A stretch of DNA of 51,609 nt, from positions 1 through 51,609 of the forward strand of contig NZ_FNOY01000018.1 of the NCBI RefSeq assembly GCF_900107165.1, read 5' to 3'. The notes beneath the pieces were generated by a model. The model saw only the letters and a program-made list of their open reading frames with translations, ran no database searches and was not told where the DNA came from. Origin of the DNA: Nitrosomonas halophila. GTDB taxonomy: Bacteria > Pseudomonadota > Gammaproteobacteria > Burkholderiales > Nitrosomonadaceae. A program made the position numbers and the translations under genes. Positions 16,729-24,351 of the stretch are shown here, piece after piece (the stretch's first letter is position 1; each line of letters opens with the position of its first letter).

Positions 16729-18004
16729 GGACAGGCTCCGGGTCGGGGGTGACGGAGACTTTGCCGGTCAGCAGGTCGTGCATCAGGCCGGATTTTTGTT
16801 TTTGGAGTTTTTCATAAGCCAAATTCTCCGAATCAATAATCCTCTCGACCGATTCGATCATGTGTGAAATAAGTTGTTGCTCCTGTTTGGTTGGCACAGG
16901 CACCCTTGGCTCCAGGATTTCTGATTTTGATAGATGGGGAATGTCCATTCCTTTCTGTTGATTTACTAGATTTTGAAGATAGGAAGGACTCACAACCAGC
17001 CATCTAAGGTATTCAGGCCTACAGCGCACGGGGACGAACTTTCCGACTCGTTGAACGAGTAGGCTTGGCGTATCTGATTTGCCCAGTACTGAGATCTTAA
17101 CTCCGGTCTTAGTAAAGGTTCTATCCATACCAATAACAACATCACCTTCATCTAGGAGATACTCTTCGAACGATTCTGCTGTTATGGATGGCAAACATCG
17201 TATTTCCGACCAGTTCGCTCGTCCGCAACCAACATTCTCTCCGCGCAACAGCTTAATTCCTTCGTCTCGGAACCATGTGCTCTTAAACGCATAGCCCACA
17301 ATTAGATCGGCGATATTTCCAAGTTTGCCTACTTCCCACTCCTTCGGAATCCAGCCGATGGGGGTTTGCTGGTAGCGGTGCGGGGCCTGTTCGCGGGGCG
17401 GGCGCAGTTGGCCGTCGGGACCGATGCCGCGGGTAAAGAGGTCGTGCATCAGGCCGGCCTTGATCTGCTGGTATTTGTCGATCAGGGCCTCGGTCTGTTC
17501 GATGGCCCGGTCGATGGTTTGCAGAATGCGGGCGATTTCTTTTTGAGATGCTTTGCTTCGGGGATAGGGGACTAAAACTCGTCCCGTATCCTTTCGGTTG
17601 ATTTCTAAGAATGTGCTGCCCGCTGCATATCTAACGAAGCTACCCTTCAAGCGACTAAGTTGGTAGAAAAGAAAGTTTCCATCTATTTGGTCATTTGCTA
17701 CGACGTTTTTAAAACCCTGATTGGTAGTTACCGGCCCAGCAGAAATTCTGATATCGCCAATAGTTGCCCTTGAGGTAAGCAGCAGCGTTCCCTTAGGCAA
17801 GAGCTTGGCGGACGAAGAACTCAAGCCCTTCTTGGTGATAAAGTCAGCCGTCTCGCAAAGGTAGTTCGTTCTGCATGCGGTGATATCCGATGGTGTTACC
17901 CATGGAATGTCACCACCCCAGCAAGCAGGATTGGCGCGAGACGGTGTTCCGCCACTTGATATATCCGCTAATTGCTCCAGTGGTAGCTCATTCCACTCAC
18001 TCAT
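16721..18004 (-). CDS. hsdS: Type I restriction specificity subunit S
   Basis: A 427-residue subunit with two target-recognition domains that choose the two halves of the methylated site. Domain 1 begins WNELPLEQLADISSGGTPSR with the usual IPWVTPSDI. A conserved helix follows (QKEIARILQTIDRAIEQTEALIDKYQQIKAGLMHDL), and domain 2 begins IGWIPKEWEVGKLGNIADLI. A second such helix ends the protein (EKLQKQKSGLMHDLLTGKVSV). The two repeated helices are the spacer coiled coils that dock on HsdM. It overlaps hsdM by eight bases upstream and the AlbA_2 gene downstream. The recognition domains are more AT-rich than the rest, as is common where specificities are swapped. Confidence 0.95.
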   Translation of the reverse strand: MSEWNELPLEQLADISSGGTPSRANPACWGGDIPWVTPSDITACRTNYLCETADFITKKGLSSSSAKLLPKGTLLLTSRATIGDIRISAGPVTTNQGFKNVVANDQIDGNFLFYQLSRLKGSFVRYAAGSTFLEINRKDTGRVLVPYPRSKASQKEIARILQTIDRAIEQTEALIDKYQQIKAGLMHDLFTRGIGPDGQLRPPREQAPHRYQQTPIGWIPKEWEVGKLGNIADLIVGYAFKSTWFRDEGIKLLRGENVGCGRANWSEIRCLPSITAESFEEYLLDEGDVVIGMDRTFTKTGVKISVLGKSDTPSLLVQRVGKFVPVRCRPEYLRWLVVSPSYLQNLVNQQKGMDIPHLSKSEILEPRVPVPTKQEQQLISHMIESVERIIDSENLAYEKLQKQKSGLMHDLLTGKVSVTPDPEPVHG

Positions 18005-20618
18005 ACCCCAACTCCACCAAAAACGCCTGCAACTGCCGCGCCGCCTGATCGCGTTCGGCTTCGATCTGGCGGGCGGTGACGGCGTATTTGCTCCAGAGGT
18101 TCTCCACCGCCTGGATGCAGGCGCGCTGTTCGGCGCGCAGGTAGCTGCGGTAGATATTGAGCAACTGCTGTTGCAGGCGCTCGATGATGATGCCGCGCGC
18201 TTCCTCCACGCTGATTTTTTCGCGGGCGCTGGCGGCCAGTTGGTCGCGTTTCTGTTCGATGGTCTTGATGGTTTTTTTCAGGGTTTTGGCTTCGTCCTCC
18301 AACGCCTTGTGGTGCGCCAGTTGCGCTTCCAGTTGCTCGGCTTGCCGCTGCCATGTGGCGGCATCACCCAGATTCGGGTCGCGCTTGCACAGTTTGGCCT
18401 GGCCCTTGGCGTCTTTCAGGCGCGCCTTGAGGGCCTTGACTTGCTCGGCAGTCATTACCCCATTGTCATCGCTGTCTTCAAAATCTTCGTCATCGGCGGC
18501 GGCAAACAGCGCTTGCAGTTCGGCCAGCCGGGCCTGGGCCTGCTCCTGTTCGGCCAGCACTTCCGGGAACTGGCTTTGCAATAGCTCCTCATCGGGGATC
18601 AGCTCCGGCCCCCAGCCGCTGGCGGCGATGGATTTGAAATCGGCCTTGAGGCTGTCAATATAGGTGGCAAAGGCGCCGCGCACCTGAAAGGCGGTCAGCA
18701 GGCCGTTGCCGGCCAGGGCTGCTTCGATGCTTTTCAGCAACTGGCTGCGCATCACATAGACATTGTTGGGCCGCGCTTGCGGGTTGGTGGCATCCGGTGC
18801 CAGGGCTTCGACCACCGGCAGGTTGTGTCGCCACCAGCTTTGCAGCGTGTCCATCACTTGCTGGTGGGCGGCCAGCACGCCGGGGTGGGCGTTGATCAGC
18901 GCGGCGATGTCACGCTTGCCGGTGAGCGTTGGCGCGAAGTTTTTATAGTCGGCATCGCGTGCGACAAACAGCGTGTCCTGCAGGCCGTGGTATTTATGCC
19001 AGTAGCGGCTGAGGCTGGCGATTTCGACTATCGGCACACCGCCATGCAGGTGGGCGCGCACGTCGTGGGGCTCGGGCGGCGGGGCGTTGTCCACATAGCG
19101 GCGGATGTTGCAGTTGTAGTCTTCGGCGCGCAGTGCATCGATGGGCACCGGGCGCGCATAGGCCGGGATCTCCTGGCCCTGGCGGTAGGCGTAGATGATC
19201 TTGTCCAGGTCTTCCGGGCGCAGGTGGTTCTGCGCCTTGCCTTCGCGGTATTCGCGGTCGGCGTTGATAAACAGCACGCTGCCGTTTTCACCCCGGCGCT
19301 TGTCCGCACCGGCCTTGTTCAATACCAGAATGCAGGCGGGAATGCCGGTGCCGTAGAACAGATTGCCGGGCAGGCCGATGACCGCCTGCAGATAACCCTG
19401 TTCGATAAAGTATTTGCGCGCTTCGCGTTCCTCGCCGCCGCGAAACAGCACGCCGTGGGGCATGACGGTGGCCATGCGGCCGTCATGCTTGAGCACGGCC
19501 AGCATGTGCTGCACGAACATCAGATCGGCCTTTTTGCCCTTCTCTGGCATCATCACCGGGAAGCGACCGGGGAATTTCAGGTCTTTCTTGAGGTAGTTCT
19601 GGCTGAACGGCGGGTTGGCGACCACGCGGTCGTAGCGTTTCAGTTCGTTGGTTTCATCCAGGTGCTGCGGCTCGCGCAGGGTGTCTTCCTGGCGGATATC
19701 GGCGTGGGAAATGCCGTGCAGCAGCATGTTCATTTTGCAGATCGACCAGGTGGTGCCGATCTTTTCCTGCCCATACAGGGCCAGCTCGCGGGCGTCGCCG
19801 CCTTTTTCACGCAGGAAATCGCGCATCTGGATCAGCATGCCGCCGGAGCCCACCGTCGGGTCATAAACGCTCATGCCCTCGGCCGGGTCACAAATTTCGA
19901 CGCACAGGCGCACCACTTCCCAGGGGGTATAGAACTCACCGGCCTTTTTGCCGGCAGAGTCGGCAAAGTATTTGATCAGCCATTCGTAGGCGGCGCCAAG
20001 CAGGTCGGGGAACTCGAAATCCTCATCGCGCAGGGGGATCTTCTCGAAGTTCTGCACGAAGTCGGCAAGGGTGTCGTCGTCCAGCGTGCGGCTGCCGATT
20101 TTGCGGTTGAAATTGATGCCGCTGAGGACGTCCCGCAGGGCGTCGGGGTTGGCGTCTTCAATGGCGGCCAGCGCCTTGTTCAGGGTGGTGCCGACGTTTT
20201 CCTTGACATGCTTGAGCGCCGGGCGCTGAACGCGCTTTTTCTCGCCGTTCTCGATCACTTCTTCCTGCCAGGGCTGGTTCCAGCGGGCACGGGGCGGCAC
20301 ATAGAAATACTTGCCGGAGTAATGGTCCGGATCGTCCAGCTCGATGGCGATGTCGGCTTCGCTCATGCCCTGGGCGGCAAACTGCTTGCGCAGCGCCTCG
20401 CGGCGCTCGTCGAACAGGTCGCTGGCGCGCTTCAGAAACAGCATGCCAAAGATGTATTCCTTGTATTCGCTGGCGTCCATGCTGCCGCGCAAGTCATCGC
20501 AGGCGCGCAGCAGGAGGGATTCGAGGTGCGAGAGAGTAAGTTTCAGTTTCACTGGGTCTTGTATATCAGAAGCAATACGAGGTGAGTGCCGGGTTCTTTT
20601 TTGTATAACGCCTGGCAC
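17997..20618 (-). CDS. hsdM: Type I DNA methyltransferase subunit M
   Basis: An N6-adenine methylase with a SAM-binding motif DPTVGSGG (253-260) and a catalytic NPPF (335-338). It has an N-terminal HsdM domain and, unusually, a C-terminal extension of more than 250 residues with an acidic patch (DDEDFEDSDD) and long coiled coils. The total of 873 residues is well above the usual 500 or so. The start is unsure. The open frame begins at GTG 20618, but GTG 20552 (VKLKLTLSHLESLLLRACDD) fits the family N-terminus better; neither has a clear ribosome binding site. First gene of the restriction operon. A palindromic repeat element begins only 20 bases upstream and may carry or disturb its promoter. 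Confidence 0.93.
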   Translation of the reverse strand: MPGVIQKRTRHSPRIASDIQDPVKLKLTLSHLESLLLRACDDLRGSMDASEYKEYIFGMLFLKRASDLFDERREALRKQFAAQGMSEADIAIELDDPDHYSGKYFYVPPRARWNQPWQEEVIENGEKKRVQRPALKHVKENVGTTLNKALAAIEDANPDALRDVLSGINFNRKIGSRTLDDDTLADFVQNFEKIPLRDEDFEFPDLLGAAYEWLIKYFADSAGKKAGEFYTPWEVVRLCVEICDPAEGMSVYDPTVGSGGMLIQMRDFLREKGGDARELALYGQEKIGTTWSICKMNMLLHGISHADIRQEDTLREPQHLDETNELKRYDRVVANPPFSQNYLKKDLKFPGRFPVMMPEKGKKADLMFVQHMLAVLKHDGRMATVMPHGVLFRGGEEREARKYFIEQGYLQAVIGLPGNLFYGTGIPACILVLNKAGADKRRGENGSVLFINADREYREGKAQNHLRPEDLDKIIYAYRQGQEIPAYARPVPIDALRAEDYNCNIRRYVDNAPPPEPHDVRAHLHGGVPIVEIASLSRYWHKYHGLQDTLFVARDADYKNFAPTLTGKRDIAALINAHPGVLAAHQQVMDTLQSWWRHNLPVVEALAPDATNPQARPNNVYVMRSQLLKSIEAALAGNGLLTAFQVRGAFATYIDSLKADFKSIAASGWGPELIPDEELLQSQFPEVLAEQEQAQARLAELQALFAAADDEDFEDSDDNGVMTAEQVKALKARLKDAKGQAKLCKRDPNLGDAATWQRQAEQLEAQLAHHKALEDEAKTLKKTIKTIEQKRDQLAASAREKISVEEARGIIIERLQQQLLNIYRSYLRAEQRACIQAVENLWSKYAVTARQIEAERDQAARQLQAFLVELGYE

Positions 20619-20637
20619 AGCGGCAGACGATACGCGC

Positions 20638-20802
20638 TAGGAGGCTGCCCGAGAATAGCGATCGTAGCGAGGACGAAGCTGGCTGAGCGGGATTTTTCGA
20701 TCATTTGAGGCGAATAGTTGTTCTATTCAACGAAAAGGATCGGAAAATCCAGCCTGGCAGGTTCGTCCGCAGTAGATCAGTCTGTTCTCGGACAGCCTCC
20801 TA
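20638..20802. mobile_element. MITE-like foldback element A (165 bp)
   Basis: Terminal inverted repeats of 21 bases begin TAGGAGGCTG and match at 19 positions. The interior is also a nested imperfect hairpin: GCGAGGACGAAG pairs with the mirror region ending CGTCCGC, and GAATAG pairs with CTATTC at the centre. There is no coding potential. The right end joins another copy of the terminus, making a perfect 22-base palindrome at 20791-20812. Partial copies occur at 33926-33944 and 45646-45684. The stretch 20803-20880 after it holds no gene that I can see. Confidence 0.8.
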
Positions 20803-20890
20803 GGAGGCTGTCCAGCTCCGGCCCGAAGGGACGGCGCCATGCTGGTGCCACTTATTAATTATCCTTTATTTTACATAATGTTATATGAGG

Positions 20891-20932
20891 TTGCGAACAG
20901 CCACTAAAAGATATATACTTTATGATATATAC
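20891..20932 (+). promoter_or_regulatory. vapBC promoter with candidate operator repeats
   Basis: TTGCGA (20891-20896) and TATACT (20914-20919) are 17 bases apart, a good sigma-70 promoter, with vapB beginning 25-30 bases after the expected start of transcription. Two direct copies of GATATATAC (20910-20918 and 20924-20932) overlap the -10 and start and are a likely site for the VapB-VapC complex, since such pairs usually repress themselves. Confidence 0.6.
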
Positions 20933-20950
20933 CACCAAAAAGGCCACGTT

Positions 20951-21184
20951 ATGTCTGACCATATTGCCAAAATATTTATGAATGGCCGCAGCCAAGCTGT
21001 ACGCTTACCCAAGGATTATAGATTTGATTGTGATGAAGTGTTTGTGCGAAAGCAAGGTGATGGACTTGTAATTTCACCAAAAAAGCCTACATGGGACGAT
21101 TTCTTTGACCAGCCAACTGCCTTTGACGATAATTTCTTAACGGACAGGGAAGATACCAAACCACAAGAAAGGGAATATTTCTGA
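20951..21184 (+). CDS. vapB: VapB-type antitoxin
   Basis: A 77-residue antitoxin with an AbrB/SpoVT-like N-terminal DNA-binding half (AKIFMNGRSQAVRLPKDYRF ending in a typical strand) and an acidic C-terminal tail (TAFDDNFLTDREDTKPQE) that would wrap the toxin. I start at ATG 20951, with AAGG upstream. An earlier in-frame ATG would begin before the promoter's own start site. The stop overlaps the vapC start as TGATG, so the two are translationally coupled with antitoxin first. Operator-like repeats lie in the promoter. Confidence 0.9.
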   Translation: MSDHIAKIFMNGRSQAVRLPKDYRFDCDEVFVRKQGDGLVISPKKPTWDDFFDQPTAFDDNFLTDREDTKPQEREYF

Positions 21185-21585
21185 TGTATATGCTAGACAC
21201 CAATACTTGCATATACGTCCTGAAAAATCGCTCAGAAAAACTAAGGAAAAAATTCAAAGCGATAAGGAGTCTATGCATATCTTCTGTGACTTATGGAGAA
21301 TTGTGCTTTGGCATTGAAAATGGCGACCCAAGATTAAAGGAAGAGCGATACGCACAACTTGATCGATTCACTCAGCGGCTTTTAATTGATCCATGGGACG
21401 AAGAAGCAGCTCGGCAGTATGGTCTAATTCGTGCATTTCTTAAAAGAGAAGGCAAAATTATAGGCAACAATGACTTATTAATTGCAGCGCATGCCAGAAG
21501 TCTGGATGCTGTGCTTGTAACAAACAACACCAAGGAGTTTTCTCGTGTTCCAGATCTCACACTTGAAGACTGGACTGAAAATTAA
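21184..21585 (+). CDS. vapC: VapC-type PIN-domain ribonuclease toxin
   Basis: The 133-residue PIN domain begins MYMLDTNTCIYVLK with the first metal-binding Asp (D5). It has YGELCFGIE with the conserved Glu, and NNDLLIAAHA plus LVTNNTKEFSRV with the remaining acidic and polar residues. VapC toxins cut RNA, often initiator tRNA or rRNA, when VapB is lost. All key residues are present, so the toxin appears intact. Its stop codon lies in the left core of an attC-like site shared with the convergent hicAB genes. Confidence 0.93.
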   Translation: MYMLDTNTCIYVLKNRSEKLRKKFKAIRSLCISSVTYGELCFGIENGDPRLKEERYAQLDRFTQRLLIDPWDEEAARQYGLIRAFLKREGKIIGNNDLLIAAHARSLDAVLVTNNTKEFSRVPDLTLEDWTEN

Positions 21586-21664
21586 CGCCCCGCTAAACAG
21601 CGAGCTTTGGCGAGCCGGGTGGAGGCCACGTTTTTTGTGGCCGGAACATATTTGAGCATTATGC
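21580..21664 (-). other. attC-like site between vapC and hicB (85 bp)
   Basis: The sequence aligns along its whole length with attC 3 (7607-7691), including TAACG near the left end, GGTGGAGGCC, GGCCGGAAC, TTGAGC and TTATG at the right end, and it has the same 85-base length. By that alignment it belongs to a minus-strand cassette, that is to hicAB, whose stop codon lies in the right core. The right core reads ATTATGC instead of GTTATGC, and the left is AATTAAC, so it is partly degraded. The vapC stop is in the left core. Confidence 0.7.
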
Positions 21665-21871
21665 ATACATCAGCCGACCGCGGGGTTCTGGAACCGGCCG
21701 ATTCAGTTCCTTCGCGGTTTCAATCCATTCCTCAATTACCTTTTGCACATTAGCGACAGCCTGCTCATAGGTTTCGCCATCAGCCATACACCCAGGCAGT
21801 TCCGGAACCTCGACTACAAAGCTCTGATCTTCTTCGCTCCAGTAGATGACAAGTTCATATTTAATCGACAT
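21659..21871 (-). CDS. hicB: HicB-type antitoxin
   Basis: The 70-residue protein MSIKYELVIYWSEEDQSFVV continues with EVPELPGCMADGETYEQAVA and IEEWIETAKELNRPVPEPRG, the full HicB fold (partial RNase H-like) without an added DNA-binding tail. HicB neutralises HicA. It follows hicA with an 11-base overlap, and its stop is inside the attC-like site. The gene is intact although its toxin partner is frameshifted. Confidence 0.9.
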   Translation of the reverse strand: MSIKYELVIYWSEEDQSFVVEVPELPGCMADGETYEQAVANVQKVIEEWIETAKELNRPVPEPRGRLMYA

Positions 21872-22123
21872 TACTCTCTCCCAAATGATATTTCACAAGA
21901 ATACCCCTGACCTGTCTGACTTGGCAGGGCTTGGCTTTCCTGCTGCCCTTGGGCTGTAAATTGATGATCTCAGCAACATCATTCCGACTGAAAATGTGAT
22001 GATCACCCTTTACCCGCTCCTCAAATTCGAAGCCGGTAAGCAACTTGCAAAGATCGCCAACTCGATGTTCGAATCGGCACCACCCGCCAGGATTTTCTCC
22101 CTGAGTTTTGAATACTTTCCCAT
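21861..22123 (-). pseudogene. hicA: HicA-type toxin with frameshift
   Basis: A natural HicA start is found at ATG 22123: MGKYSKLREKILAGGADSNI, typical of the family. Near 22058-22060 one base is missing, after which the frame continues GDLCKLLTGFEFEERVKGDH, then HIFSRNDVAEIINLQP and QVRQVRGILVKYHLGE. The toxin's RNA-binding histidine segment (KGDHHIF) survives in the second part. Only a 60-residue ORF from a TTG at 22043 is open. Either the toxin is inactive or there is a sequencing error. HicA would be an mRNA interferase. Confidence 0.75.
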
Positions 22124-22369
22124 TCGATGCGTCCCATGCAACATGTTCTGCGGTTTAATATGCATAGCGAATAGCGTCTATCCGCCGTTATCCTCAAGTT
22201 TGCAATAGTCACTACCCTATCATTGCACCCCTCCTGGTAACGGATCAATATTGAGCACCTGATAGATGGCCGCAAGTGCCGACTCAGTTGCCAGGCAGGA
22301 TTTGCAACATGAAGATGGGTTTGCTGTCTATGCCCACGAAAAACCCGACCCATTCTGCTGCCAGCTCAT

Positions 22370-23647
22370 TCACTCCAGATTCATGCAATTGGCATAGTAA
22401 GTGGCCGTCGCGGGCCAGTCGGAGAAAATGCCGCGAATACCAATTTGCCTGGCCAGCACATCGAGCAGCACGTACATGTCGCCGTCGCTGTCGATTGCGT
22501 CAGCAACCGTCTGATAGTACCAGCCACCACCAGTTTTCAGCGGGCCGGAACGTTCCAATGTCCAGGTGATGATGCCCAGTCCATTGGCTTTTGCGATCCT
22601 GGCATAGGCCGAGGGCACGATCTCACTAGAAGCGTTCAATGTCACCAGCCCCCATAATGGGGGCGCGACGATCTTGATGCCTTCGGCCGCCAGCGAAGGC
22701 AGTCTGGTAGTTGCGGCATCCAGATCGGCTTTATCCTGCATCGCTTCCAGAAATACCGCCTGCTTGCCAAACTGTGGCGCGTTGCTGATCCAGTAACGAA
22801 TATCCTCCAGGGAAAACGATTGCAGGTAAACGTCCTCGGCACAGATGCCCGCCGCCTTGTATTCATCGATGATTTTCTGCGCGTAGGCCTGTTGCGTAAA
22901 ACCGTCGAATGGCATCGGCACACTGGGGGCCTTCAGCTCCGGCGCCATCTTGACGCCCAATGCCCTGAACAGCTCGATACTCTCCGCATGCGTCATCAAT
23001 GCCGCATCCGTCGCGTATAGATCGGTGCGCCAGCTCGGGGTCGAGCCCAGATATTCTTCGAGCGTGCTGGCATCCGGATTGCCGGCATCCATTTTGGCCC
23101 GGAGCGATTTGAACTCGGTGACGGTGATATCGCTGGTACAGCAGCGCACATTCGCAAAAGGTTTGTCGGCGTCATAATCGGGCGGCATCGAGCATTTACT
23201 GGCCAGGCCGGTTGCGAGGATGTTGGTTGTCGTATGCAGATCGCACTGCGCGTGGCGGCAGACCAGTGCCTTATCCTTGGTGAACGTCACATCACATTCG
23301 AGTATGCCCGCACCCATGCGCGCGGCCGCAGCATAGGACTGCCGGGTATGTTCCGGGAACTGGAGCGGTGCGCCACGATGGCCGATCGAGAACCCGGTCT
23401 GATGAAAAGGCCCTTCGGCGCATTTTTGCAACGCGGTTTTCAAATCCCCTTCGGCCATGCTTTCAACCAGATAATAAGGACGCGGCCCAAGCTGAACGTT
23501 GAAGCTCGACGCGGCACGATGCTCGGCCGGGGCAGGCGGGGGCGGGGCATCACGGCAGTTTTCGTCACAGGCAGCGGTTGCGGCCGATAGCGGCGGCGGC
23601 ATTGCGGCCACCATGGCTGCCACCCATGCTTTGTAAAGGAGATGCAT
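22370..23647 (-). CDS. Exported glycerophosphodiester phosphodiesterase family protein
   Basis: A 425-residue enzyme with a signal peptide ([19 protein letters not shown]). It has the GDPD hallmark [18 protein letters not shown], where H and R are catalytic and E binds metal, followed by [16 protein letters not shown] with the second metal Glu and Asp and the catalytic His. Such enzymes split glycerophosphodiesters into glycerol-3-phosphate and an alcohol, and exported ones salvage phosphate or carbon. The C-terminal part has the expected barrel segments ([23 protein letters not shown]). It is monocistronic, with about 245 bases of noncoding DNA (22124-22369) separating it from hicA, in which I see no gene. 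The substrate is not known. Confidence 0.88.
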   Translation of the reverse strand: MHLLYKAWVAAMVAAMPPPLSAATAACDENCRDAPPPPAPAEHRAASSFNVQLGPRPYYLVESMAEGDLKTALQKCAEGPFHQTGFSIGHRGAPLQFPEHTRQSYAAAARMGAGILECDVTFTKDKALVCRHAQCDLHTTTNILATGLASKCSMPPDYDADKPFANVRCCTSDITVTEFKSLRAKMDAGNPDASTLEEYLGSTPSWRTDLYATDAALMTHAESIELFRALGVKMAPELKAPSVPMPFDGFTQQAYAQKIIDEYKAAGICAEDVYLQSFSLEDIRYWISNAPQFGKQAVFLEAMQDKADLDAATTRLPSLAAEGIKIVAPPLWGLVTLNASSEIVPSAYARIAKANGLGIITWTLERSGPLKTGGGWYYQTVADAIDSDGDMYVLLDVLARQIGIRGIFSDWPATATYYANCMNLE

Positions 23648-23928
23648 TGCGTTTTCCTGAGGACTGTTGTGTGATTGCCGGAATCAAAACTGACATACAA
23701 TCATAATCGCTACGGCATGCCAAAGATATCAAGAACAGTTAGATATGTGCCGGAAGCATACAAGCACCCAGTGACTGGCTGCGGCAAGTTGCGCAGCAAA
23801 AGTGCGAATCACATTGAAAGCGTCAGCAGGTTTATATCGACAATCGGTACAATCACCCGTGAACTCAAGGCCAACAACTCATTACAGGAGGCCACGCTTG
23901 CGCCCTTGAGCGGCAGCATAAAGACTAT

Positions 23929-24028
23929 GCATACAACTGCTCCAAAAACAACTAACCGGCTTGTGCTGCTGGGTGCCAGCAACCTGACGGTGTCATTGCG
24001 CCGGATCATCCAGACGAAAAAAGGGTAG
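23929..24028 (+). pseudogene. Truncated copy of the SGNH-like gene start
   Basis: An open start MHTTAPKTTNRLVLLGASNL leads into a stretch whose 60 bases 23954-24013 match 27385-27444 at 59 positions. After that the frame runs into the repeat AAAGGGTAGCGTCCCC and ends. Only about 28 codons of homology remain. Upstream of the match the two loci differ. The preceding 281 bases (23648-23928) hold no gene I can support. Confidence 0.8.
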
Positions 24029-24323
24029 CGTCCCCTTTTTTGCCCTCAGTGTGCGGCAACTCAACCACTCACGCTGAGTCACCCGTGGCATGAATGCTTC
24101 CACGGATTCTACTGTTGCCTGGTGTGGAGCGGGTGCCGCCAATGCAGTCCGTGCGGCGGCCAAGTTGGCTGCCTTGTGTGCTGAGCCTATCAGACCGTAG
24201 TGATGTATCCGCTTGAATCCATTTGGCAAGAGCAAAAGGGAAGCGTCCTCTTTTGCTTCCTCTTTTGCTTCCTCAAAGGGTAGCGTCCCCTTTTTACCTC
24301 CCAAAGGGTAGCGTCCCCTTTTT
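24018..24323. repeat. Four copies of a short palindromic repeat
   Basis: The unit AAAGGGTAGCGTCCCCTTTT occurs at 24018-24040, 24275-24295 and 24303-24323, with a variant AAAGGGAAGCGTCCTCTTTT at 24234-24254. Each can fold with an AAAGGG/CCCTTT stem. Units like this behave as REP sequences. A weak relative (AAAGGGTAGAGTAGAG) borders the RAYT fragment at 9183. Confidence 0.8.
24050..24236 (-). pseudogene. IS91-family transposase C-terminal remnant
   Basis: The minus strand encodes LPNGFKRIHHYGLIGSAHKA, then ANLAAARTALAAP and VESVEAFMPRV. This is the recognisable C-terminal region of IS91-type (Y2, rolling-circle) transposases. The catalytic part is absent. It is flanked on both sides by the AAAGGGTAGCGTCCCC repeat. 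Confidence 0.7.
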
Positions 24324-24351
24324 ACGCTTTTTTACCTTGCAATCAAAGGGG

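Noticed and set aside
18777..20585. 602-codon open frame on the plus strand
   Set aside because: Antisense to hsdM, with no recognisable domain.
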